A stretch of 64,000 nucleotides of DNA from Trichomonas vaginalis G3 (Eukaryota; Parabasalia; Trichomonadida; Trichomonadidae), in the NCBI RefSeq assembly GCF_026262505.1, contig NC_067204.1, positions 17,958,165-18,022,164 on the forward strand, written 5' to 3'. The notes below the pieces were generated by a model that saw nothing but the letters and a program-made list of their open reading frames with translations, searched no databases and was not told the origin of the DNA. This document shows, piece after piece, positions 1 through 9,978 of this stretch; the stretch's first letter is position 1, and each line of letters opens with the position of its first letter. The translations under genes were made by a program, and so were the position numbers.

Positions 1-392
1 TCGCATATATAAGAGTATGCGTATTATTTTATAATTAATTCATATATCTTATCTGTTGACGCAATTGCAATCTATCTCATACAAATTAAGCCAATATTCA
101 ATCAAATTACATGAACACATGCTTTCATAATTAATATATGATCATTAATAAGGTTTTCTATATGAAAAATGCTATATGATTTCATTAAAATTTTGAATCC
201 ATTTCTACTGTATCTTCTGTGATTTATAAACACGATGAAGAAAATTATATGAATAACTGTCGATATAAATCTAGCAGATCTGAAACACACTATCACACAA
301 ATATTGATAATACTTGATATTTTTCCAAAACATCATTTCAACCATCTAAAAGTTACAAATCCAATTATTTATCAAAATTCTCTCTTAAAAAC
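1..392. other. AT-rich flank outside Maverick A; no gene seen
   Basis: This AT-rich stretch precedes the AG-starting Maverick end at 393. It holds only a 64-codon reading frame on the minus strand that resembles nothing I recognise. An almost identical copy lies at 62465-62857, next to the RRM gene, so by analogy this is host intergenic DNA. Confidence 0.6.
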
Positions 393-537
393 AGTACAGT
401 ATACATTGTGCGTCGCCTGTAAGCCTACAGCTACAGTCACCGACACAATGAAAAAAGTGACAGAAAACTGACACCATACGGGCGCGCATATGTACGCATA
501 TATGTGTAAAAATAAACGTTCATATGTAAACTAACCT
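393..537. repeat. Terminal repeat-like end of Maverick A
   Basis: It starts AGTACAGTATACATTGTGCG and runs to the capsid gene stop. The AG start and the GTATACAT core are shared with the Maverick B/C ends. The inverted partner is not in the window, so the inner limit is not known. Confidence 0.55.
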
Positions 538-2226
538 TTATTCACTAGCAGGGGCTGATAAATCATAATCGTCGAGAAGTACGATAGGTGGTCCCACCTG
601 TTTAATCTGTATGGAGAGGCAAACGTGACGTAAGAAGCATAACACTGGTTTCTCAGTATATTTAATAGACTCTGCTGTTGGCTTAACTGTAAGCTTATAT
701 GTAATAGGTGAATTAGATAACTGACCCTGTTGGAATGTATAATCAGTTTCGCAAGGGAATCCACATAGGTAATGACCTAAGTCATTTGACTCGATTCCAA
801 ATTGAGGGACTGATGTGGTTGTGATAGACCTCATGACATCATAGTTGAAGCCAACAGTATCGTTATTATTGTTAGTGGCATTTGCCTGCATCTCATAGAA
901 GATTGGATCATTAGATGCTTGAGCCTCAGCGGGTATGTTACCATATGCTCCACAGTTCAATTGAATTTGTTCAAACAATGGATTTTCATAGGTAGTGTTA
1001 TAATTAGGTGTTTTCTTAAATAGTGTATAAATGGTGTTCACATATAATGGAGTAAATGCTGCCGTGAATGTACAAGGAGTTCCTTCACCTTTAGCCATTG
1101 AACCATCCATAGTAATGCAGTCAATTCTTTTGATTGGGAAGTTTAGAGTCTTTGCCGAATATCTTGTCACCAAATCACTATAGATGTTAGGGTCCAAAGA
1201 GAATGAGTTACAGTATGTAATCATTTCAAAGAAGTTTGCATTCTTCTTAGTGAACTTAATAAACTTGGTACCAAATGATATCGTACTCTTATCGGCATTC
1301 CAAGTTACAGTATCAATAACTTTGATACCTTCATAGATAGGAGTGAAGTGATTAGTGATTGGAATATAGCTTGTAACATTGGCTTGCATGTTCGGTAATG
1401 GTAGAATATCCTGATAACTTAATGGTGTCCAAACCATACCAGCAATACTGAACTTAACCTTAAGTTGTAAGTTACCAGCAAACGCTGGAAGGAATCTAAT
1501 GTTATTAAGTATTAGGAATCTTCTTAGGTCAATCTTGATTGGTATGTGGAACTTTAATGTAGTTGCACCACTAATTGGTTTATTGAACTCAATAATCTGT
1601 CCAGAACGAACTGTATCACATCTATTGAAAACATCTTTATGTCTAGCCTTACTAAATACATCAACTTTCTTAATAGCTTCTGTTGTAGATGCAGTAGAAG
1701 TAATGTAACCTTCTTCTCTAGCATTATCTTGTGTATAAACACTTTTACCATTAGCGATTAATTGATATGATTCAACAGCATAGAATGAATCAATGTATCC
1801 CAACCAAATTGCTGGAAGATGTGCACATGATTTGCCACCAGCATATTTAGTATCAATTGCTTTAATTGCTGTAACATTTGATCCTGTAGGAGCTGTCTCA
1901 ACAGCTCTTTCTTTATATACTTCACCATCATATTTAGGAACTTTTTCATCAGCTGGTTCAGTTTCTGTTGTAATTATGCACTCACCATCGACATAACCAC
2001 TAATGAACGTATTATATAAGTCAATCATGTTCTCACCAGGTGGTGATATGTTAAATGTAATATAACCGTTATCAATAGTATTTGTCGGCATAGCTGGCAC
2101 TTTTGTTGGGACATATCTATGGTTAGTATCTCCAATAGGAACTGCCCCATCAACTTGATCGAAATAATATCTTACTTGTCTGATGGAATCAGCAATACTG
2201 TATGTATTGAGGTTATCGTTCAACAT
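538..2226 (-). CDS. Maverick A capsid-type protein (probable double-jelly-roll major capsid)
   Basis: This 562-residue reading frame is open from ATG to stop and lies next to the element end. It is clearly homologous to the gene at 19977-21551: both carry an N-terminal IGDTN motif, SPGENM-DLYNTFI, QDNAREE-YITS, KVDVFSKxRH and a C-terminal FQQGQ-S-PITYKL. Length, beta-rich character, lack of membrane segments and position in the element fit the double-jelly-roll major capsid protein of Mavericks. That identity rests on family knowledge and position and not on a motif unique to capsids. It ends 20 bases from the next gene, same strand. An identical copy begins at the right edge of the window. 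Confidence 0.65.
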   Translation of the reverse strand: MLNDNLNTYSIADSIRQVRYYFDQVDGAVPIGDTNHRYVPTKVPAMPTNTIDNGYITFNISPPGENMIDLYNTFISGYVDGECIITTETEPADEKVPKYDGEVYKERAVETAPTGSNVTAIKAIDTKYAGGKSCAHLPAIWLGYIDSFYAVESYQLIANGKSVYTQDNAREEGYITSTASTTEAIKKVDVFSKARHKDVFNRCDTVRSGQIIEFNKPISGATTLKFHIPIKIDLRRFLILNNIRFLPAFAGNLQLKVKFSIAGMVWTPLSYQDILPLPNMQANVTSYIPITNHFTPIYEGIKVIDTVTWNADKSTISFGTKFIKFTKKNANFFEMITYCNSFSLDPNIYSDLVTRYSAKTLNFPIKRIDCITMDGSMAKGEGTPCTFTAAFTPLYVNTIYTLFKKTPNYNTTYENPLFEQIQLNCGAYGNIPAEAQASNDPIFYEMQANATNNNNDTVGFNYDVMRSITTTSVPQFGIESNDLGHYLCGFPCETDYTFQQGQLSNSPITYKLTVKPTAESIKYTEKPVLCFLRHVCLSIQIKQVGPPIVLLDDYDLSAPASE

Positions 2227-2246
2227 CTTTCTCAGCTATAAAAAAT

Positions 2247-2696
2247 TTACAATCTTCTTATTCTTGGGATTATTCGTCTTATTTGTGGCTGAGGTTTAGG
2301 AGGTTCTGGTTCAGGCTCTGGTTCATCATCGAAGTGTATTCTTTTCTCTTCCATTGATTGAACATATTCTTGATTCTCTTTAGTTTCCTTCTCACGTTCA
2401 ATTGGGTCCATGTTTGGTTCATTAACTACACTGTTACGTTCTAATATCTTTGTCATCATCTCTAACAACATTTTATTAGTATATGCTTGTTCTTCTTCTT
2501 TCTTCTCATCAACTTTAGGAGCTTCTTGAACAACAGGAGCTGGGGCAGGAGCTGGTGAATTCAATGGTGCCTTTCTCTTTCTAACTTGAACTGAACCATT
2601 CTTCATATGACAAACATAATATAATGGATGTTGTATTCCTTTAGCTTCATTCAATATGATTGATTGCTTTTCACTTGGTGAAAGTTTTGACGTCAT
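2247..2696 (-). CDS. Conserved Maverick protein with GIQHPxYYV motif
   Basis: The frame has 149 residues when started at the ATG at 2694-2696, the MTSKLSPSEK start. A longer frame upstream would run through the shared promoter and over the neighbouring gene. The homologue at 19515-19949 shares SEKQSIILN, GIQHPxYYV and VRKRKxPL near the N-terminus and an Arg-rich end (IPRIRRL here, RRRVRIMK there). The middle is Pro, Glu and Lys rich and probably disordered. The function is unknown. The basic ends suggest a nucleic-acid or virion-internal role, but this is inference. It is divergent from the basic gene at 2731. Confidence 0.75.
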   Translation of the reverse strand: MTSKLSPSEKQSIILNEAKGIQHPLYYVCHMKNGSVQVRKRKAPLNSPAPAPAPVVQEAPKVDEKKEEEQAYTNKMLLEMMTKILERNSVVNEPNMDPIEREKETKENQEYVQSMEEKRIHFDDEPEPEPEPPKPQPQIRRIIPRIRRL

Positions 2697-2730
2697 TTCT
2701 ATCCTAATAAAATTTTTTACTCCTAACAAA
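2697..2730. promoter_or_regulatory. 34-bp divergent promoter region
   Basis: Only 34 bases separate the two divergent ATGs at 2696 and 2731. The stretch is AT-rich, with AATAAAATTTTTTACTCC. The equivalent pair in Maverick B is also divergent, with a 45-base gap at 19470-19514, so this compact arrangement is conserved. Confidence 0.55.
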
Positions 2731-2958
2731 ATGACTGAGAATACTTTCGACAGAGAAGCACTCAAGAATGAACTTCGTGAAGAAATACTTAATGAACTCA
2801 AACCAAAAGAACAAACACAAGAAGAGAAACCAGCTAAACCAAAGCGTAAACTCACAGAGAAACAATTAGCTGCATTAGCAGCTGGACGCGCAAAGAATCC
2901 ACGAATGATTGCAAAGAAATTGAGAGAAGAGGAAGAAGCTAAGAAAAATAATAAGTAA
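2731..2958 (+). CDS. Small basic Maverick protein (KPKRKLTEKQLAAL motif)
   Basis: The frame has 75 residues from the ATG at 2731; the frame is open further upstream, but that would overlap the divergent gene. An acidic helix comes first (REALKNELREEILNELK), then a basic block, KPKRKLTEKQLAALAAGR, followed by KNPR and a Lys/Glu tail. The same block occurs in the 86-residue protein at 19209-19469. The pattern resembles small nuclear or DNA-binding tails; no enzyme motif is seen. Nucleic-acid binding is a guess from charge. It lies between its divergent partner and the convergent polymerase gene, whose stop is 4 bases away. Confidence 0.75.
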   Translation: MTENTFDREALKNELREEILNELKPKEQTQEEKPAKPKRKLTEKQLAALAAGRAKNPRMIAKKLREEEEAKKNNK

Positions 2959-2962
2959 GTGT

Positions 2963-5900
2963 TTAGAACTTTAACTTACGTTCAAAAGATGACTTCGTTG
3001 AAATAGTGAAGTCCTTATTTTTGTTGAAGCATGGTTTCGAACCAATGCACAAGTCAAAGGTTATCTCATCACCTTCATAAAGAGATTTGTACAATTCCAC
3101 GATGCTATATTTTTCCCCAACTTTCTCAGGGAAGAACAAACCTTTCTTCTCGTCATAATGTACTTGTATCGCATCTGGGAACATTTGGTTTGCAGTAAGT
3201 GCAATTACGTCCTGTGTGATTCCCTTCATTCGACAGTGGAAAGCAATTTCCTTGAGGTCATTGGTTAATTCGTCGAGGTAAGTCTTCTTTCCAACGAATA
3301 TAGATCTTTGTGCCTTAGACATATGTCCTGCAGTAATCTCTGCAAAGTCTGAATGAAATTGACCCAGTGCTTTTCCAATGAGTTCTCTGTTATACCTTCT
3401 CTTGTATTCTTCTGCTAACTTATCTAAGTCCTTCTCATACAAGTGTAAACTATCTGTATCCTGATAGAACAACTTCAAGCCCAAATCTTCTGCTGTGAAG
3501 AATACTTCATTCATGATTCGTTTGGACATAGAAAGGATTGAAACACCTAATGGACAATAGTTAAAGTGACGAACGATAGGTTTAAATGACTTTACACATG
3601 AAAGTTCGGAATCGGGGATGAACTCTATTGTCTGTATGTCATTATAGTTCTTAATGATATAGTCAGTGAGCTTATTGTCCTTGATGAAACGAATCTTTTT
3701 GTCAATGGGCTTTAATATCGTCTTACCATAGATACTGTTCAAAAGAAGTTTGATGATCTCTTGTATCGGATTACCTTCCTTCTTATACTTAGCACGTAAT
3801 TCGAAGAGCTTCTTAACTTCATTCCTTATTGTCATGTCCCTTTTTCCATCATAATAGTATCCATCAATGACTTTGCATGAGATCTCTTGGAACTTGATCA
3901 GATCTTGAAGCGTAATGTGGTCTACGAACATCTTGCAGCATGTATTGGAACTTCTGGCAACATGTAAGTCAGGGTTGATGTCAGGATTGACGACAATCAA
4001 TGGGAATGCTGAGTTCTTACCGATCGACAAGATCTCGATCTGACAGTAAAATCCTGAGATGAACTTTTCCTTTGTTGGTTCAGCTTGGTCATCATCAAAG
4101 AGATGCTCCAACAAGTATTCACTGCTCTTCATCTCTTCTGTCATAACTTTTGGAATTCCTTCTAAACAGTAAAGTCTAGCAATTGCTGATGGATACAATG
4201 ATACAGCATCGAAGTCAGTGATGAGTTCTCCTTCATTGTATTGCTTCTTGTTCTCAGCTAGCATGCATCTTCCTCCTTGAATACACTTGGAAATATATTC
4301 ACGAGGTTTTCCTGCAAGATCAAAGAGATTACCGTTCTTCCAATATACTCTCTTCTCAAAGAGTTTGTTTGAGATAGAACTTATTGAAACATAATCATAA
4401 GCATCTATTTCAAACTCAGTCATGAGGTCATTGCGGAACTTAAGAAAGCCATCTCGTAAAATGCGTACATCTTGACCGCAATAGAATGACGAATAAACTT
4501 CCATGTCAAAGTGTTCATCATCAATCTTGCAATCTTCAATCTTCTCAATGTTCTCATTAAAAGCTTCAATATCTTTGACATGATTCATGGCATCATCGAT
4601 GTTACCAACTTTAGTTGTATTAACTAACTCTTCCGTGTAGTAATTATATGGGAAAACTTCTTTTTCACCACTAGTGAGGTGAAACATTTCAGGGAATCTT
4701 TCCAACTTAGTTGAGATGATTGCATAAGAGTCTTTGAAGCAGAGAAGTTTTCCTTTGTACTTTCCTTGTATCTGCATCGTTTGTGAACCTTTGATGATTG
4801 GAGTTCCTGTAATCTCTTCTAACTGAGACATGAGAAAAGTGACATCGTACGATAAGTTGTGGAAATAAACTAAACTCTTATCTGGTAAAGCTTCGAGGAA
4901 TTTTGACGCACAGTCACTTCCCCAAATTGATGTATAACCATCATCGTCATCTTCCATGAAACAAATGTTGTATGCTTTGTGAATGTTTCCATCAGTTGAT
5001 GCTTCGAAGTCAGCAAAGAAAACATGTTCTCTTGGGAACTTCATGTCTTTCTTCGTCTCTGAACTCCAATCTTTCTTCATCCTTGCGCAATAACGCTCAT
5101 TGTATGTGAGGTCAATCATTTCTTCAAGGTTCTCATTATACATCGTTGTGAAGTATGTGCAAAGTTCTCCTGTTCTAATTGGTTCGAAATAATTGTTAGC
5201 AAACAAGAGTTCAATGACTTTTGCAAGTGGTGTAACTAACTTTGAGTTAATTGCATACCTTGTTTCATATCTTCTGTTAACTAACATCTTCTTCTCTAAA
5301 GTCCAATCCTTGCACAACTTACAAACATCTTCATAGTTCTTGATGAACATTGAACTTATTGGAAGCTTTTCGTTCAACATGTAGTGGTCATACATTAATA
5401 AAAGTTCTACTGTCATCTTTGGTTCTTCATCTGGTTCATAAGTATATGAATGATTTGAATACTTCTCGTTGTATTTGATGACATGGAACCTTATTCCTGT
5501 TTCTTTGGCAATAACCTTAATCTTTGACATTGGAAAATCTTTGACACGAATGATTTCCCTCATATGATTAATTGTTGCTTCGTCAACACCAGCTTGAATA
5601 CAAGCGTAGATGAAACATGAATCTTTCATCATCTTCTTTGCTGTCTCTGCATTAAGTTCGTTGAAGATCTGATACCTCTCTAAGTTAATAGGTAATTTGC
5701 ATGTCCATGTCCAAAGCTGACCATTACGTGACCTGTTTCTCTTCTTTGAATGGTTTTGTTTGATGATCTTGAGTGCGATCTTTTCTTGACCTGCTGCTCT
5801 CATCGTATCTAACATAACTTGTTCTTCAGCTGTGAGTTTATATGGTGTGTACGTTCCTTTTCTCAAAGCAGAAGCATCAACATCTGAATAAGCTGTATAG

Positions 5901-6217
5901 TCAAAGATCTCGATCTTCCTTAACGAAGGAATACTACAAAGGAAGAAGTCATAGTTTGATTCAAGGACTTTAGATGCTAATTCTTGTACTTCTGCTATTG
6001 GAGCTTCATTAAGTAACTGATGAACTAATGATCCCATTGTATTGATGTTCAAATGACGCAAAATGTTTCTCTTCTCATCAAAGTCGTAATAGAATGTCCA
6101 CTTCTGTTTGAAAAGGTCTATCTGTCCAATGAACTTTGCCATAACTCTTGGAAACATCTTGTTGAAGTAATCTTTTCCTCTTGGACTGTATTGGTCAATT
6201 GGTTCAATGTTAAACAT
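2963..6217 (-). CDS. Maverick A protein-primed DNA polymerase B
   Basis: This 1084-residue frame looks whole. An exonuclease motif, FFADFEAST, lies near residue 400. Polymerase motif A, DFDAVSLYPSAIARLY, is near 669; motif B, LLNSIYGKT, near 822; and motif C, YQDTDSLHLY, near 916. These are the diagnostic family-B residues, and the order and length fit the protein-primed polymerase of Mavericks, which copies the linear element from its ends. The N-terminal 350 residues hold no motif I can name. It is convergent with the basic gene at 2731-2958. A broken homologue lies at 14409-18181. Confidence 0.93.
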   Translation of the reverse strand: MFNIEPIDQYSPRGKDYFNKMFPRVMAKFIGQIDLFKQKWTFYYDFDEKRNILRHLNINTMGSLVHQLLNEAPIAEVQELASKVLESNYDFFLCSIPSLRKIEIFDYTAYSDVDASALRKGTYTPYKLTAEEQVMLDTMRAAGQEKIALKIIKQNHSKKRNRSRNGQLWTWTCKLPINLERYQIFNELNAETAKKMMKDSCFIYACIQAGVDEATINHMREIIRVKDFPMSKIKVIAKETGIRFHVIKYNEKYSNHSYTYEPDEEPKMTVELLLMYDHYMLNEKLPISSMFIKNYEDVCKLCKDWTLEKKMLVNRRYETRYAINSKLVTPLAKVIELLFANNYFEPIRTGELCTYFTTMYNENLEEMIDLTYNERYCARMKKDWSSETKKDMKFPREHVFFADFEASTDGNIHKAYNICFMEDDDDGYTSIWGSDCASKFLEALPDKSLVYFHNLSYDVTFLMSQLEEITGTPIIKGSQTMQIQGKYKGKLLCFKDSYAIISTKLERFPEMFHLTSGEKEVFPYNYYTEELVNTTKVGNIDDAMNHVKDIEAFNENIEKIEDCKIDDEHFDMEVYSSFYCGQDVRILRDGFLKFRNDLMTEFEIDAYDYVSISSISNKLFEKRVYWKNGNLFDLAGKPREYISKCIQGGRCMLAENKKQYNEGELITDFDAVSLYPSAIARLYCLEGIPKVMTEEMKSSEYLLEHLFDDDQAEPTKEKFISGFYCQIEILSIGKNSAFPLIVVNPDINPDLHVARSSNTCCKMFVDHITLQDLIKFQEISCKVIDGYYYDGKRDMTIRNEVKKLFELRAKYKKEGNPIQEIIKLLLNSIYGKTILKPIDKKIRFIKDNKLTDYIIKNYNDIQTIEFIPDSELSCVKSFKPIVRHFNYCPLGVSILSMSKRIMNEVFFTAEDLGLKLFYQDTDSLHLYEKDLDKLAEEYKRRYNRELIGKALGQFHSDFAEITAGHMSKAQRSIFVGKKTYLDELTNDLKEIAFHCRMKGITQDVIALTANQMFPDAIQVHYDEKKGLFFPEKVGEKYSIVELYKSLYEGDEITFDLCIGSKPCFNKNKDFTISTKSSFERKLKF

Positions 6218-9200
6218 AATGAATCTTTCCTCCTGCTTTAGTTATTTTGCGGTCTACCATTTCTCTCATCAGGAAGTTTTTGGGAACCATTAATGTCTTA
6301 AACAACGTAAAAGGCAATTCCTCCTGTATCTCTTTGATGCTAATTCGCTCTCATCAATCTTTGGTGGGAGGGTCTGAGTATATTGGTTGATCTTCATTAA
6401 CGCTTATTATGAGATCTCTGATCGTGAATCTAAAGAAACTGGGGAACTTGAAGCTTGGAACACTCATGATCACATTGTAGTCATTCATAGAAGCCTTGCA
6501 TTCTTGATTAGCTTCTTCTGCACTTCCTGTAAGTAACTATCCATTGATTCCCTTTAGATCAGAGCTAATTTATTATTGGTAATATCTTTTTCGTTTCTTA
6601 GGCAGTTTTGGCTCCAAACATATCAAACATACCTCTCTTGACATCTGGGGAAGTTATTAACAAGTCCTTTAAAGGTACTGAACAAAGAACATTTATAAAC
6701 CGATAAAAATAATATACGTTTTTTTTTTAATCGTCATCGTAATTCATTAATGTTACGAAGATTCTGTATCATCATCACTGACATTCAAATCTGGTTTCTT
6801 CTAACTTCTGGCTATATCTTGGTTTAATCTCTATCACCATAAACATTGGTGACATAATCGAACAGGCTGATCTTTGGAAGTCAACTAAGGTAAACGTAAC
6901 ATTAGAGGGTTGTTCCCCATGGAAATGCATTTTTTTCTAATCATGGTGAGGATTCCCTTCATTATAATTGGTTTTACCAGATTCCAGACAACTCATTGGA
7001 TTGTTATAAACATTGTATCTGTTACAGATCTTCTTTCGTATCATCAACTTGGTCAATATAATTGATACCATGAGATGACAGACATTGATGAACGAAGGAT
7101 ATAACTTGATACCCGAAGTTGTGAGCAATAGGTGGTTTTTGGCATTTGTAGATAATAAATTATGTACAATACGTAGTTTCACATTCCATATGCACCTAAA
7201 ATAAGATTTGCTCTATGTGAAGCATCTTTTAATAGACTTTATGGCCTTTGTCGCCTGTTGACGTAAATATAAGTTGATTCGTAGCCACTCAGTGAAACTG
7301 TTTAATTATGTGCTTTTTTCTTGTTATAATAATTCAAACTGTTTTGTACATCTCTTGTAGTTTTGATATACAATAGTATCCTGCATATCAAATGAAAGAG
7401 CTGACTTAAATGTACACACCTTTTCTTCTCCATCTTCGCTCTAACTGTAAGAACAAAATATCTCTTTTCGTATCACCAAACAATAAATGTTCGCCATAGT
7501 ACTGAGGGGTCACTTTTACTCTCATCTTTTATCTTACTTGGATGCCCCCCATGTTAGGATCTGTTGACAACTGTAATTGTCCCGTATTATTAGGTATCAG
7601 TCGAGTAGATCAATACATCATTTTTATTGTAAGTAAAAGAATGAGTTGATTTGGTTTCCATAAATGCATATGAATGTTATAAGTTCTAGCGTACTTCAAT
7701 ATAAAGAATATACTCTCAGATATTACTGAATTAATGCTTTAGTCATACATAAAGAAGGTGCTTGAGAAGACATTACCATTCGGTACCTGGTATATATCTA
7801 GAAAACCAATTGGATACATTCATGTCAAACATGTTAGAAGTCTATAAGTATAATCTACTGTGGTGACATCGTTCAAATAAAACTCAAACGTATCTCCAGG
7901 ATGAATAGTTAAGTTGTTCCATCTTTTTTGTGGAACACAAAGTTCAATAGATTTACCATGACTCAATGTATAGTAACTTGGACCTTTTTCTGATGGACCA
8001 ATGTTATAATTTTATAAATATTGCAACTTTACCCATATCATATTACCCAAAGCTAACTGTAATGCTTTCAGGTATTCCATTGTTTACAGATGCATTAGAA
8101 GATCTTTGAGATCTGTTCATTAACATAAGTTTTTGTCTGCTTTGTTGTCTAACAGAACTGGTAACTCATGTGCTTTAAAGTGTTAAAAACCATAGACATA
8201 TTATAGGCAAGTACCATTCAAATTTTGCAAGGTCTCTTGTTAAACTCATATGAGGATTCTTCTTGTGGAGCACTTGAGCCTAAAGTATAGTTCAAGATAA
8301 TGTCATCAGCTCTTATTTTCTTGATTTGAACTGGTTGGTCATTATTCAGCTCCTATTTTATTGATTATAACAGGTTTGTCTTCTCTTGAACGAATTGATT
8401 TAACTGTCAAAGGTTCAGTGAACTCATTATTTTTCAAAGGAACACAATGTTGTATTGATGTTTTCACCACCATTAATATATACTTCTTTTTGCATCCAAT
8501 ACCAGATGCGGGAATGGAACTCTTTCATTAACTTTAACTGTTGTACCATCACCTGGGTACATATCTTTCTCTGGACCTTTGTTGTCTTAAGTATGACAGA
8601 CTGTGATAAAAAGATATTCTTTAGATGCAACTTTACGTATCTCCGTCAACATAACTTTTGTCAAGCTTTGTCTGCAATCTTAAGTGCAGTTCTTCCTCCA
8701 TTATTTTGTTCTCCTCAACTTTCTTCGCTAATTCAGCAAGAATTGAGATAAAGATAATCAGTAAGGTCATCAGTACCAGACATAGTAATATTAGTTTTCT
8801 TTCTTGATGATTAGCAACTTTTCCTAAGGTCACAAAATCAGGGTACAAAATACTTAACGTAGAAATGATGTTTTTGGTCCAGGATCTTTCTCTTCTTTAT
8901 CATTAGCATCACGTGCCATTAGAATTGGTTCCAAAGGTCAGGTCACATCAAAACTCTTCAAGTTCCATATAACCTTCATTTTCTGAATCTTTCTATATGA
9001 GTTATCTTCTGGAAAACTTGTTTTAGTCTTTCAACTAAATTTTTTATTCCATCACAAAAACCTCCTTTATGATTTGGACCAAGATTACCCAGAGTGTTTC
9101 AAGAAACAAGTATCTATACCTTCTTGACTTTAAAAAAAGCCCAAAGAGCATTTATTTGGACTCTGTGAGTGATATCCATGAGGCTGCAGTAGCACCGGCG

Positions 9201-9953
9201 TTTGCTATGGCAAAGATGAATGATAAAGGGTTGAACTTAAGACCAGATTCTTTATCTTTGACAATTTCAACGAAGTCATTGATATTTTTCTTCAAGTATT
9301 CCTTAGTCAGAAGAACTCCACGCCAGCTATACCAGTTGCTTTTGTCTTTCCTTTAACATCAAATGTGATTGGTTTCTTCAAAAAATAACTTCTGGTGTTG
9401 TACTGATGCTATCATTAGTGAGAAAAATTCTCGACATGACTTGCTAAGTATCTTTCGTCAATAATGTTCCATCACCAACAATTACCATGTGCTTTTGGAC
9501 CATCTTCTGTGAATGTCAATGGTTTCTTTAACATAACTTTATCTAAAGTATATTGCAATACCATCTTTTGTACTTGTTCATGACCTAATATATAAGCAAA
9601 TGCTGCGTTTAAAGCATTATACAATGTATCTTCTTTTTAAATGTTAATTGACTGTTTTCAATCATTGTATATTGAACAGTGTAGACCTTGGGTCAAAATG
9701 AACTCCATGGTCAATCGATAATAACGTTTGACATGATATATTATAGTCTCTAATGCTTCATTAATATTTACCTCACGAGTTTCTTGCAAAACCATTACTC
9801 GCCATACAATGAAAACATATAATCTCTATCAGTTCTGAAGAATGGAGCATCTAAGTAATTATTCTCAAACTCTTGTCACACGATTCTGTAACGCTTGAAA
9901 GGTATTGATTTAAGTCTTGTTTCCAACAATGGTACCATCTGGTTGTTCGATAG
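6218..9953 (-). pseudogene. Heavily broken remains of Maverick A genes, largely fibre-like
   Basis: No long open frame survives, but short minus-strand pieces read as protein throughout. Around 9060-9400 there are pieces resembling the region after the collagen block of the fibre gene at 37496 (a TAASW/TAASY pattern). Around 8650-8760 there is a coiled piece with LAKKVEENKIMEEEL and an LDKSYVDGD-type repeat like the KADKNHVH repeats of that fibre. The stretch therefore looks like a fibre-type gene with many breaks. I cannot tell whether the damage is old decay or uncorrected sequence; it stops at an N gap, which favours poor sequence for at least part. Confidence 0.5.
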
Positions 9954-9978
9954 NNNNNNNNNNNNNNNNNNNNNNNNN
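9954..9978. other. Assembly gap, 25 N
   Basis: Twenty-five N. The sequence left of it is poor and the sequence right of it reads cleanly as Maverick integrase, so two unrelated pieces may be joined here. Confidence 0.99.

Larger units (their letters stand above)
1..1536. repeat. Long direct repeat, copy 1 (matches 62465-64000)
   Basis: The first 1536 bases recur at 62465-64000 in the same orientation. I see only about four substitutions and two 1-base indels, all within the first 540 bases and mostly clustered near 465-490. The capsid-type coding part shows no difference I can find. The match includes 1-392, which lies outside the Maverick end, so it is a duplication of a locus and not just two insertions of one element. 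It may extend left of the window. Confidence 0.95.
393..9953. mobile_element. Maverick (Polinton) A, left end present, right side lost in a gap
   Basis: This is a virus-like DNA element of the Maverick/Polinton family. A terminal-repeat-like end starting AGTACAGTATACATTG at 393 resembles the AGTTAGTATACAT end of Maverick C. Inside, on the minus strand, are a capsid-type gene, a small conserved gene and a protein-primed DNA polymerase B. A small basic gene lies on the plus strand. The left 5.8 kb looks whole; 6218-9953 is badly broken, with many breaks. The copy looks young, since its left end is almost identical to the copy at 62858. The right end is not seen because of the N gap. Confidence 0.85.

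Noticed and set aside
102-296. Minus-strand frame in the flank, repeated at 62566-62793
   Set aside because: Ile/His-rich, AT-driven, no recognisable domain. Its start differs between the two copies because of a one-base indel.
2656-2730. Upstream extension of the small basic gene and, on the other strand, of the GIQHP gene to 2855
   Set aside because: The extensions overlap each other; homologues in Maverick B begin at the inner ATGs.
6240-6262. TTTTGCGGTCTACC as another double-hairpin element
   Set aside because: Only part of one stem is similar; no second hairpin is present.
9895-9978. Start of the integrase frame left of and through the N run
   Set aside because: Frame continuity through unknown bases has no meaning, and the bases before the gap belong to the degraded stretch.
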